Source: Turicibacter faecis
GTDB taxonomy: Bacteria; Bacillota_I; Bacilli_A; MOL361; Turicibacteraceae
DNA length: 64,000 nt
Reading direction: 5' to 3'
NCBI RefSeq assembly: GCF_037076425.1
Contig: NZ_AP028127.1
Location: 526,001-590,000, forward strand
The notes below the pieces were generated by a model. The model was not told the DNA's origin, ran no database searches, and was given only the letters and a program-made list of their open reading frames with translations. The position numbers were made by a program, and so were the translations under genes. Shown here in pieces: positions 56,950 through 64,000 of this stretch (the stretch's first letter is position 1; each line of letters opens with the position of its first letter).

Positions 56950-57507
56950 ATGTTAAAGGAAAAAATTGAAGGATACGTGCCTCAAAATAAACAGGAGATG
57001 CAAGATAAAAAGGTAATGCTCGATTACTTGAATTTATTTGGGTCTCAATTACTGACACGAGAAAATGAATTTGCCCATTTTACAAGTTCAGGGTTTGTGT
57101 TGAATGAGGCGAGAGATAAAGTATTGATGGTCTATCATCATATTTATAATAGTTGGGCATGGACTGGAGGGCACGCAGATGGGCAAGCGGATTTATTGGC
57201 CGTTGCCTTAAAAGAAGCGAGAGAGGAGACGGGGGTTAAACACTTGACTCCGTTAACTGATGACATCATGTCAATTGAAATTTTACCGGTTATTGGGCAC
57301 ATGAAACGTGGAGAATATGTAAGTGCTCATCAGCATTTAAATGTTTCATATGTTTTAATTGCTAGTGAAACAGATGAGTTACGAATTAAAGAAGATGAAA
57401 ATAGTCAGGTAGGATGGATTCCTGTTGATGAGATCAAACATTATGTGAGAGAAGAACATATGCTTCCCATTTATGAAAAGTTAATTCGACGTGTAAGCAA
57501 GGTTTAA
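56950..57507 (+). CDS. Nudix hydrolase
   Basis: A 185-residue Nudix protein. The box begins GGHADGQADLLAVALKEA and continues R-E-E-T-G-V. Residues before it (FVLNEARDKVLMVYHHIYN) and the later ILPVIGHMKRGEYVSAHQHL are typical of the larger Nudix proteins that act on nucleotide sugars or NADH-like substrates. ATG 56950 follows AAGGAGTTG. It is the last gene of the helicase operon. The substrate is not predictable. Confidence 0.86.
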   Translation: MLKEKIEGYVPQNKQEMQDKKVMLDYLNLFGSQLLTRENEFAHFTSSGFVLNEARDKVLMVYHHIYNSWAWTGGHADGQADLLAVALKEAREETGVKHLTPLTDDIMSIEILPVIGHMKRGEYVSAHQHLNVSYVLIASETDELRIKEDENSQVGWIPVDEIKHYVREEHMLPIYEKLIRRVSKV

Positions 57508-57589
57508 GGCAGACTATGAAATGAAAAGGGTTTAATTGTTTCTGAAAAATGTCATTTTTGTGTTCTTTTTGTGAAATATTTGAAAAATA

Positions 57590-57618
57590 TTGCATAAAGT
57601 GAAAAAATTGTATATAAT
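57590..57618 (+). promoter_or_regulatory. Promoter of the solute-binding lipoprotein gene
   Basis: -35 TTGCAT (57590-57595), 17-bp spacer, -10 TATAAT (57613-57618). The start codon lies about 95 bp downstream. Confidence 0.82.
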
Positions 57619-57644
57619 CCTCTCGTAAAGTAAAAAGAACGACC

Positions 57645-57671
57645 CTTACCTGTTGGGAGGTAAGTCTTTTT
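57645..57671 (+). terminator. Leader attenuator-like hairpin
   Basis: CTTACCT pairs with AGGTAAG around GTTGGG, followed by TCTTTTT. It lies between the promoter and the SBP gene, so it may act as an attenuator. The AGGAGG of the gene (after 57690) is outside the hairpin. Confidence 0.6.
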
Positions 57672-57712
57672 CAAAAAATTCAATGGCCATATTGAATGGG
57701 AGGACGAAGAAA

Positions 57713-59047
57713 GTGAAAAAATTATTAGCATCATTTGCTGTATTATTTGGATTATCTTCGATGGTTGCTTGTTCACAAGACCAAAAAGAAGAAGGTAAAA
57801 AAGAAGAGAGCAACATTGTAAAAACAATTGAAAACCCAGTAGAAATTGAGTTTTGGCATGCGATGTCAGGACCAAACGAAACAGCGGTTAATCATTTAGT
57901 TGAGGAATTTAACGCAACAGTTGGGAAAGAAAAAGGAATTACAGTTAAACCTGTTTATCAAGGGTCTTATCCAGATTTAAAATCAAAAATTACGGCAGCA
58001 ATTCGCGCTAAATCAGCACCTGCAATTGCTCAAGCTTATCCAGACTGGGTTGCTGAGTATTTACAATCAGGAGCAGTTGTTGAATTAGACGATTATATTT
58101 TCGATAAAGAAGTAGGAATTGAAAACTTTGATGATATTGCAAAAGCTTATCGCGATGAAAATAGTCAATATGAAGGTGGAAAATTCTATTCATTACCATT
58201 TAACAAATCGACAGAAGTTTTATACTATAACAAAACATTCTTCGAAGAAAATAATTTAGAAGTTCCAACAACTTGGGAAGAATTAGAAGAAGTATCTAAA
58301 AAAATTACTGAATTAACAGGAAATCCTGCATTTGGATTCGATTCAGCGGAGAATGCATTCCTTACTTTAGTTAAACAATTTGGTGGAGAATATACAAATA
58401 CTAAAGGTGAAGTGTTATTTGGGGAATCAGATGCAGCAGTTGAAATGTTAGAAATGATTCAAAAGAATACAGATGCTGGATACTGGCGTTTACCAGGTGA
58501 AGATAAATCTATGTCAGGACCATTTACAAGTGGTTTAGTACAAATGTTTGTTGGATCAACATCAGGAGCAGCACATGTTATTAATGGATTAAAAGAAACA
58601 AATGCGTTTGAATGGTCAGCAGCACCAATCCCTCAAAAGAGTGAAGATACAAAAGCGGTTATTCAACAAGGGACAAACGTTGTTGTGATGAAACAAGGAT
58701 CAACAACTGATGAGCAAGTTTATGCAGCTTATGAGTTCGCTAAATTCTTAGGAACACATGATGCAAACCTTTACTGGACAATGAATACAGGATACTTACC
58801 AATTCGTCAAACAGTTGTTGACTCTGAAGAGTATCAAAACTATATTATTGAGTCTGGAGATATGACAAAAGAAGCTGGACCAAAACAATCAGATTACTAT
58901 TTCTACGATGTAGTGTTTGTAAACCCTGATTTCAGTTCATACAATGTACGTACAGCAGCAGGTGTTGCGGTTGAAAATGTTGTATTAAATGGAATGGAAC
59001 CACAAGCTGCAGTCGATGAAGCTTTAAAATCATTAGGTTTAAAATAA
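57713..59047 (+). CDS. Extracellular solute-binding lipoprotein (ABC transporter, UgpB/MalE-like)
   Basis: A 444-residue lipoprotein. GTG 57713 follows GGGAGGACG. The signal ends in SSMVAC with the lipid-modified cysteine at 20, followed by an acidic/lysine linker. The mature part has the type 1 family pattern: IEFWHAMSGPNETAVNHLVE, PVYQGSYPDLKSKITAAIRA, and VPTTWEELEEVSKKI. It resembles glycerol-3-phosphate or oligosaccharide binding proteins. No permease or ATPase gene lies beside it; the next gene is a PHP enzyme, so its transporter must be elsewhere. Its own promoter, attenuator and terminator confirm a single-gene unit. Confidence 0.9.
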   Translation: MKKLLASFAVLFGLSSMVACSQDQKEEGKKEESNIVKTIENPVEIEFWHAMSGPNETAVNHLVEEFNATVGKEKGITVKPVYQGSYPDLKSKITAAIRAKSAPAIAQAYPDWVAEYLQSGAVVELDDYIFDKEVGIENFDDIAKAYRDENSQYEGGKFYSLPFNKSTEVLYYNKTFFEENNLEVPTTWEELEEVSKKITELTGNPAFGFDSAENAFLTLVKQFGGEYTNTKGEVLFGESDAAVEMLEMIQKNTDAGYWRLPGEDKSMSGPFTSGLVQMFVGSTSGAAHVINGLKETNAFEWSAAPIPQKSEDTKAVIQQGTNVVVMKQGSTTDEQVYAAYEFAKFLGTHDANLYWTMNTGYLPIRQTVVDSEEYQNYIIESGDMTKEAGPKQSDYYFYDVVFVNPDFSSYNVRTAAGVAVENVVLNGMEPQAAVDEALKSLGLK

Positions 59048-59051
59048 CAAA

Positions 59052-59081
59052 AAGAAGATAGCCATTGGCTATCTTTTTTTT
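59052..59081 (+). terminator. Intrinsic terminator of the solute-binding protein gene
   Basis: AAGATAGCC pairs with GGCTATCTT around ATT, followed by a T run. Confidence 0.88.
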
Positions 59082-59165
59082 GATAAATAGGGTAGAGGAA
59101 TGGATGTTGCTATAAATGTCGAATTTCGTTATAATGAAATCAAAAACGAGAAGGAGATGGATTAA

Positions 59166-59990
59166 ATGTTAGTCGATTTACATATGCATTCTTACTATTC
59201 TGATGGATCGTTTTCTCCGAGAGAGGTGGTGGAGTTAGCAAAGAAAAAGGGTCTCGGTTTCATTTCAATTACGGACCATAATACGATTGCTGCCCACGAC
59301 GAGTTTGAAAAATCTTGTCAGGAACTCGGAATGAATTATGTCCTTGGCGTGGAACTAGACTGTGTTTTTGGAGAACGATCGATTCATTTGCTTGCCTATC
59401 AATTTAAGGTAGATGAGGGCTTATTAGAGGTGATTAAAAGATCGCGTCAGCAGTTAGATCAAATGGGAGTTGATTTAATTCAACTCATGGAAAAAGATTA
59501 TGATCAGCTTTCATCGACGGATTACGAGGCATATACTTATAATCGTCGGTTAGGTGGTTTTAAAGGAATTCATTATTTAAAAGATCGGGGAATTACTGAA
59601 AGCCTGATGGATGGATTAAAAGTTTATCGTGACTATGGAATCTTTTATTCCAATTACGATTTTCCACGCGTTGAGGAGGCCATTAAACACATTCATCGTT
59701 GTGGTGGGAAGGCTGTGCTAGCGCATCCAGGAAAATATTATCGGCAATCTTCATTAGAAGACGTTCGTAAAGATTTTAATCGACTGCTTCAAGCCGGGAT
59801 TGATGGAATTGAATGTTATTATCCGATCCATAGTGATGAGTTAACCGCATGTTGTGTTGATTTTTGCAAGCAACATGACTTAATGATGACGGTAGGATGC
59901 GATTGCCATGGGGAAATGAGTAAAAAAGATAATGAGTATGTGATGGGATGTTTGAAAAAGGATGAAACAGAGTTAAACTTAAAATTCTAA
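59166..59990 (+). CDS. PHP-domain phosphoesterase (RNase AM/YciV-like)
   Basis: A 274-residue metal-dependent phosphoesterase. The PHP metal motifs are present in order: DLHMHSYYSDGSF, SITDHNTIAAHDEF, GVELDC, VLAHPGKYY and GCDCHGEM. Members of this branch cleave 5' ends of short RNAs or 3',5'-bisphosphonucleotides; which applies here is not known. ATG 59166 follows AGAAGGAGATG. It is a single gene between the solute-binding protein and rubrerythrin. Confidence 0.85.
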   Translation: MLVDLHMHSYYSDGSFSPREVVELAKKKGLGFISITDHNTIAAHDEFEKSCQELGMNYVLGVELDCVFGERSIHLLAYQFKVDEGLLEVIKRSRQQLDQMGVDLIQLMEKDYDQLSSTDYEAYTYNRRLGGFKGIHYLKDRGITESLMDGLKVYRDYGIFYSNYDFPRVEEAIKHIHRCGGKAVLAHPGKYYRQSSLEDVRKDFNRLLQAGIDGIECYYPIHSDELTACCVDFCKQHDLMMTVGCDCHGEMSKKDNEYVMGCLKKDETELNLKF

Positions 59991-60153
59991 TGCTAGGAAG
60001 GATTCGGCGTCTTCATACCCTATATTTCGTGTCAACAATCAGAAGGTGGGTAACCGATTTTCATCAAGCGTCTATTTTCAATTAGTTCTTGAATGTTTAA
60101 GCCCCCCTAGAGCATATAGTTAAAAGGAATATATGTTTAATGGGGGTGGTGGC

Positions 60154-60732
60154 ATGAATCGGGATATTGAGAAAATTGATAAACCAACGTTACGGCAGGC
60201 CCTAAAGGGGACTGAGTCTGAGAAAAATCTTCAAAAAGCGTTAATCGGTGAGGCATTGGCTCATAGTCGATACCAGTTTTATGCCAAGTGTGCAAAGTCG
60301 GCTGGCTATGAACAAATAGCGGCGATTTTTTTAGAGACAGCAGGAAATGAACAGGCACATGCTGAGATTTGGTTTCAACTTCTTGAGGGAGGGGAGCTTA
60401 CAGCGGAGGAGGCTTTAAATTCTGCGGCCTATTTTGAACACGGAGAATGGACCGATATGTATCCATCATTTGCGGAGGTGGCTCAAAGCGAAGGGTTTGA
60501 AGAATTAGCTCAAGAGTTTTTAAATGTAGCTGCTATTGAGCGAGGTCACGAGCAACGATTCCGGGAACTTTTAAAGAATGTTGATACCGATCATGTTTTT
60601 GAAAAGGAACAGCCCGTCATCTGGGTTTGTCGTCATTGTGGTCATCGTGTCTATGCGAAGGAGGCACCCGATCATTGTCCGGTTTGTGGCCATCCAAGAG
60701 GTTATTTTGAGTTACTGTGTCATAACTATTAA
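60154..60732 (+). CDS. rbr: Rubrerythrin
   Basis: A 192-residue peroxide-reducing iron protein of anaerobes. The N-terminal ferritin-like domain has the paired diiron motifs [11 protein letters not shown] with [13 protein letters not shown] and [16 protein letters not shown], and the C-terminal rubredoxin domain has [11 protein letters not shown] and [15 protein letters not shown] 60154 follows GGGGGTGGTGG. It suggests an anaerobe or microaerophile. It is a single gene with its own terminator. Confidence 0.95.
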   Translation: MNRDIEKIDKPTLRQALKGTESEKNLQKALIGEALAHSRYQFYAKCAKSAGYEQIAAIFLETAGNEQAHAEIWFQLLEGGELTAEEALNSAAYFEHGEWTDMYPSFAEVAQSEGFEELAQEFLNVAAIERGHEQRFRELLKNVDTDHVFEKEQPVIWVCRHCGHRVYAKEAPDHCPVCGHPRGYFELLCHNY

Positions 60733-60767
60733 AAAAGCATCGATCGGGATGATCGATGCTTTTTTTA
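60731..60767. terminator. Intrinsic terminator between rbr and the convergent symporter
   Basis: AAAGCATCGATC pairs with GATCGATGCTTT, with A and T tracts on both sides. Confidence 0.88.
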
Positions 60768-62099
60768 TAAAGAATGATAAGTTTCTTCGTCTAAGGCGTT
60801 TTCGGATTTAGCAACGGCTACAGCTGTTGCGGCATCTCCTACAACGTTTAAGGCAGTCACTAACATTTCTACTGGACGGTTAATAGCTAGGATTAATGAG
60901 TAGGCAAGTAAAGCGGCATCATTTTGGTACCCCATTCCTGATAAGACCGTGAATAGGATGACCGCTCCTGCTCCTGGAGCAGCCGGTGTTCCGATTGAGG
61001 CGATGAGTGCCAAAATCGCGATAAGTGAAATACTTCCGACTGTTACTTGATAGCCTGCACTTGAAGCGATGAAGATTGCGGCAATCACTTGCATAATCGC
61101 TGTTCCATTCATATTAATGGTCATTCCAAGTGGAAGAATAAATGAGGCGATTTCTTTATTAACACCTAACTCTTCTGTTGTCGTTTTTGTATTTAACGGT
61201 AAGGTTGCTGCTGACGATGAAGTTGAGAATCCGAACATCGCCACTTTAGCCGTTTTTTTAACGAAGGCCATCGGATTTAATCGGGTCATGATAAAAATAA
61301 ATAGGGCATATCCTAGTGTGAGGAACACTAACAGAGTAAGGACTACGGTAATAACATAAGCTAGTGCTGGTTTTAAATGCTCAACACCGTAGATGGCAAA
61401 TGTACGTGTTAATAAAACGAAGATAGCGAAAGGTCCAAATTTAGTGATTAAGAAGGTTAAGAAGACCGTGATAATCTTGTTAACATCTTCAAGTAATTTC
61501 TTTAATACGCTAATTTGTTCACCTAAATGATTAATAGATAATCCTGTGACGACAGCTAAGAAAACAATAGATAAGATACTTCCATTTGTTGCAAAGACTG
61601 AGGTAATGTTATTTGGAATAGCCTTGACAAAAATAAGAAGTGGATTTGATCCGGTTGTTCCTGTTTGAGCGCTCATATTGTCGATGTTTACATTAAAAAT
61701 TCCAAATTGATTAGCGACTAAACCGACGATTCCGGCTAATACTAAGGCAAAGAGTGAGGTGATTAAGAATCCCCCAATTGTTTTATAAGATAGACGTCCT
61801 AGTGTCTTTGTATCAGAGATACGGCACATCGCAAGCGCGATTGAAGTAAAAACCATTGGGACAATGACAAGTTGCATAGAATTTAAAAAAAGTTGCCCAA
61901 GAATGTAGAAGATTCCAATTGCATCAGTGGCCCCCTCGGCACTAATATCTTGAAATAGAAGTTTATTAATCGTTGCCCATAGATTAGGATTGCTATCGAG
62001 TAAATGCTCGCGTAAAACTAAAAATAATGACCCAAATGTTAATCCGCAGATTAGGGCAATAGCCATTTGAATCGCTAGACGGTTCTGATTTTTTTTCAT
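60765..62099 (-). CDS. Dicarboxylate/amino acid:cation symporter (SDF/DAACS family)
   Basis: A 444-residue membrane protein with eight helices and two re-entrant hairpins. The family motif is FSTSSSAATLPLN (serine-rich hairpin 1), followed by LPLGMTINMNGTAIMQ (helix 7 N-M-N-G-T) and SIGTPAAPGAGAV (hairpin 2). Relatives carry glutamate, aspartate, serine/threonine or cystine with Na+ or H+. ATG 62099 follows AAGGAGAGAAAG. Transcription probably starts near 62309 and passes a 200-nt structured leader with a terminator, so expression is likely attenuated by a ligand or by translation. The substrate is unknown. Confidence 0.9.
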   Translation of the reverse strand: MKKNQNRLAIQMAIALICGLTFGSLFLVLREHLLDSNPNLWATINKLLFQDISAEGATDAIGIFYILGQLFLNSMQLVIVPMVFTSIALAMCRISDTKTLGRLSYKTIGGFLITSLFALVLAGIVGLVANQFGIFNVNIDNMSAQTGTTGSNPLLIFVKAIPNNITSVFATNGSILSIVFLAVVTGLSINHLGEQISVLKKLLEDVNKIITVFLTFLITKFGPFAIFVLLTRTFAIYGVEHLKPALAYVITVVLTLLVFLTLGYALFIFIMTRLNPMAFVKKTAKVAMFGFSTSSSAATLPLNTKTTTEELGVNKEIASFILPLGMTINMNGTAIMQVIAAIFIASSAGYQVTVGSISLIAILALIASIGTPAAPGAGAVILFTVLSGMGYQNDAALLAYSLILAINRPVEMLVTALNVVGDAATAVAVAKSENALDEETYHSL

Positions 62100-62152
62100 G
62101 ACTTTCTCTCCTTGGTGTTTATAATTAGAACCCTATTCGCTAATGGAATAGA

Positions 62153-62308
62153 TGAAAAAAGCCCTAAGTCATAAAGGGATCCTTTAAAACTTAAGGCAAT
62201 AAACATACAGCGCATCATTAAAACAGACAAAGTAGCTTCTTTATTGTCAAATCACGACTATATCTTTCCTTAATTACTTCTCGTGAGTAATCTTAAAGGG
62301 TTCCTATT
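62153..62308 (-). ncRNA. Structured leader RNA with pseudoknot and terminator upstream of the SDF symporter
   Basis: On the minus strand, CCTTTAAGATTACT (62286-62299) pairs with AGTAATTAAGG (62268-62278) with small bulges. The loop sequence CACGA (62281-62285) can pair with a downstream TCGTG (62253-62257), which makes a hairpin-type pseudoknot. A short AAAG/CTTT stem follows near 62227-62240. A terminator at 62161-62198 has GCCTTAAGT pairing with ACTTAGGGC and an inner AAAGG/CCTTT, then six T. The layout is that of a terminator-controlled riboswitch, but it matches no class I know. Confidence 0.5.
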
Positions 62309-62315
62309 GAAAATA

Positions 62316-62344
62316 AATATATCTTGTTTTCATCATAGAGTCAA
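62316..62344 (-). promoter_or_regulatory. Promoter of the SDF symporter leader
   Basis: On the minus strand, -35 TTGACT (62339-62344), 17-bp spacer, and -10 TATATT (62316-62321). Transcription would start near 62309. Confidence 0.8.
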
Positions 62345-62416
62345 GATTTATTTTACAAAAGCAGACAAAAATGTTATGGTGATTATAACATGGAATAGTT
62401 TAGAAGGAGTGATGAG

Positions 62417-63280
62417 ATGAAGTCACAAATTAGTGGTACGACGCAATTAATTGGGATCGTTGCGAATCCTATTCGGCACAGTATTTCACCGAAAATGCAT
62501 AATGCGGCATTTGAAAAGCTTCAACTGGACTACGCTTACTTAGCTTTTGAGGTTGAAGAGGGACAATTAGCGGAGGCCGTTGCTGGACTACGAGCATTAG
62601 GGGCCCGTGGCTTTAATGTGTCGATGCCGTATAAAAGTAAAGTGATTCCGTATTTAGACGAGTTATCACCCGCCGCAACACTGTGTCAGGCAGTTAATAC
62701 GGTTGTAAACGAGGCAGGTAAATTAGTCGGACATATGACTGATGGCAGTGGATTGATGCAAGCGTTAATAGATGAAGGATTTGAGGTTAGTGGAAAAAAA
62801 ATTACGATTGTCGGCTGTGGCGGAGCTGGGAAAGCCATTCAAATTCAAGCGGCACTCGATGGCGCCCGAGAGTTAGCCATCTTTAATCGATCGGTGGCTC
62901 GTGGCCAAGAGATGGCAGATTTAATTAATCGTCACACCTCGACAAAGGCGACCTTTTATCCGTTAGGCGATGAGGCATTACTGAAAGAACAATTGGCAAC
63001 AAGCGATTTATTGATTAATGCGACCAATATTGGGATGGGCGAATTAAAGGATCAGTCGTTTATTAGAGATTCAAGTCTTCTTCCAAGGGATTTATTCGTG
63101 TGTGACATCATTTATAACCCTGCAAAGACGAAACTTTTACAGCAAGCCGAAGAGAGGGGTTGCCGCATCATGAATGGAGTTGGCATGATTATTTATCAGG
63201 GAGCGGAGGCCTTTAAAAAATGGACGCACCATGAGATGCCCATTGAAGAAATCAAAAACGTGTTAAATTTGAAAGGATGA
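62417..63280 (+). CDS. aroE: Shikimate dehydrogenase
   Basis: A 287-residue NADP-dependent enzyme that reduces 3-dehydroshikimate. The N-terminal substrate domain shows NPIRHSISPKMHN and FNVSMPYKSKV with the catalytic lysine, and GHMTDGSGL with the aspartate. The Rossmann loop is GCGGAGKAIQ, and the C-terminal GVGMIIYQGAEAFKKWT is standard. ATG 62417 follows GAAGGAGTGATG. It overlaps aroQ's region by a few bases and is divergent from the symporter leader. Confidence 0.94.
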   Translation: MKSQISGTTQLIGIVANPIRHSISPKMHNAAFEKLQLDYAYLAFEVEEGQLAEAVAGLRALGARGFNVSMPYKSKVIPYLDELSPAATLCQAVNTVVNEAGKLVGHMTDGSGLMQALIDEGFEVSGKKITIVGCGGAGKAIQIQAALDGARELAIFNRSVARGQEMADLINRHTSTKATFYPLGDEALLKEQLATSDLLINATNIGMGELKDQSFIRDSSLLPRDLFVCDIIYNPAKTKLLQQAEERGCRIMNGVGMIIYQGAEAFKKWTHHEMPIEEIKNVLNLKG

Positions 63281-63285
63281 TAACG

Positions 63286-63735
63286 ATGAAGCTACTCGTA
63301 TTAAATGGTCCTAATTTAAATATGGTTGGTATTCGTGAACGAGGGGTTTACGGGACGAAAACTTATACGGAAATGGTTCACTATATTAAAGAAGTGGCAA
63401 AGGAACGTGGCCACGATATTGAGGTGCGACAAAGTAACAGTGAAGGGGAGCTCATCGATTGGATTCATGAAGCCTATTTAAAAGGTTATGAAGGGGTAAT
63501 TATGAATCCAGGGGCATACACTCACTATAGCTATGCGATTTTTGATGCGATAAAATCAATTGCTCCCATCCCCGTTGTTGAGGTTCATTTATCAAATGTC
63601 CACGCACGGGAATCTTTTCGGCAGACTTCAGTGACGGCACCCGCTTGTGTGGGGCAGCTTTGTGGTTTCGGAGAATTGGGATATGGTTTAGCTATTCAAG
63701 CGCTTGAGCAGGCTGTTCAATCACTAAACGGTTAA
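63286..63735 (+). CDS. aroQ: Type II 3-dehydroquinate dehydratase
   Basis: A 149-residue dodecameric enzyme that makes 3-dehydroshikimate. Key segments are LVLNGPNLNMVGIRERGVYG with the reactive tyrosine, NPGAYTHYSYAIFDA, and VEVHLSNVHARESFR. ATG 63286 is preferred because AAAGG lies ten bases before it; ATG 63277 overlaps the aroE stop and is only one base from that SD. The gene directly follows aroE, so they form one operon for two neighbouring steps of the shikimate pathway. Confidence 0.93.
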   Translation: MKLLVLNGPNLNMVGIRERGVYGTKTYTEMVHYIKEVAKERGHDIEVRQSNSEGELIDWIHEAYLKGYEGVIMNPGAYTHYSYAIFDAIKSIAPIPVVEVHLSNVHARESFRQTSVTAPACVGQLCGFGELGYGLAIQALEQAVQSLNG

Positions 63736-63808
63736 TGTTTTGTCTATCAACGATAAAAAATCGATGAATCGAAAGATGATAGAAGTTTTAGCTTATTCGT
63801 AAAGAAAG

Positions 63809-63864
63809 GCACCCTATCAGCAGGTGATAACGTATCATCAGTGATTAGGGTGCTCCATTTTTTC
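63809..63864 (+). terminator. Intrinsic terminator of aroE-aroQ
   Basis: GCACCCTA pairs with TAGGGTGC, with an imperfect inner stem, followed by CCATTTTTTC. Confidence 0.72.
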
Positions 63865-63896
63865 ATCCTAACCATCAGGAAGTGTGAGCAGACGGA

Positions 63897-63929
63897 ATAC
63901 GGCAAGCGGGGATTGCCGTATTTTTTTAT
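63897..63929 (+). terminator. Second hairpin terminator before the last gene
   Basis: ATACGGCAA pairs perfectly with TTGCCGTAT, followed by seven T. Confidence 0.85.
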
Positions 63930-63979
63930 TGTTTAAATAGGAAAATTTTAGTTATAATAGAGAAAAAGGAGGGATTGAT

Positions 63980-64000
63980 TTGTATAAAATGAATGGCCGT
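63980..64000 (+). CDS. Start of a gene cut by the window edge
   Basis: A TTG start at 63980 has AAGGAGGG six bases upstream and a TATAAT -10 near 63953. Only MYKMNGR is visible, so the product cannot be named. Confidence 0.4.

Noticed and set aside
53820-57507. Restriction-modification or other defence island
   Set aside because: The methyltransferase lacks DNA-methyltransferase motif IV, no nuclease or specificity protein is seen, and the helicase has no nuclease domain.

Overview
The window reads as the chromosome of a low-GC Gram-positive gut-type Firmicute. Codon use is AT-rich and Shine-Dalgarno sites are strong AGGAGG types. It carries a SUF cluster in the Bacillus order (sufCDSUB), the Firmicute-type galT, intrinsic terminators after most units and CcpA-type cre sites. 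Gene content fits a Turicibacter/Erysipelotrichia-like organism, but that is an inference from family resemblance and no search was run.

Layout. 1-2.5 kb: a truncated AraC-type regulator divergent from a MATE exporter, then a decayed IS3 fragment. 3.3-23 kb: a galactoside island with alpha-galactosidase, a GPH sugar symporter, lacZ, galM, a LacI-type repressor and galKTE. It is interrupted by an IS200/IS605-type element, a SEC-C methionine aminopeptidase and an odd protein joining an IF2_N domain to the N-terminal half of a glycogen synthase. 23-33 kb: hypothetical proteins, glycerol kinase, a DUF554 membrane protein, Nudix, M24 aminopeptidase, a YjeM-type amino acid transporter and two Na/Pi cotransporters. 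34-39.3 kb: sufCDSUB. 39-41 kb: small proteins (DUF2892, CBS pair, YunC-like). 41.5-50 kb: glycogen genes glgB, glgC, a glgD-glgA gene fusion and glgP. 50-52 kb: a complete IS3-family element with a frameshift site. 52-57.5 kb: a polysaccharide deacetylase pair, a methyltransferase, and an SF2 helicase/unknown/Nudix operon. 57.6-64 kb: an orphan solute-binding lipoprotein, PHP phosphoesterase, rubrerythrin, an SDF-family symporter with a structured leader RNA, aroE, aroQ and the first codons of another gene.

How the genes work together. Galactosides enter through the GPH symporter, are cut by the GH36 and GH2 enzymes, and the galactose is mutarotated (GalM) and passed through GalK, GalT and GalE to glucose-1-phosphate/UDP-glucose. 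Glucose-1-phosphate can then enter glycogen through GlgC/GlgD, GlgA and GlgB and be recovered by GlgP. A repeated TTTACTAAA/TTTAGTAAA motif lies upstream of the alpha-galactosidase, symporter, lacZ and galK genes and is a good candidate operator for the LacI-type regulator encoded here.

The most unusual items are the IF2_N/five-repeat/GT5-N protein, which lacks key glycogen synthase residues; the GlgD-GlgA fusion; two structured RNAs (one between lacI and galM, one a pseudoknot-plus-terminator leader before the SDF symporter); and several micro-genes. I found no rRNA, tRNA, CRISPR array or clear defence system.
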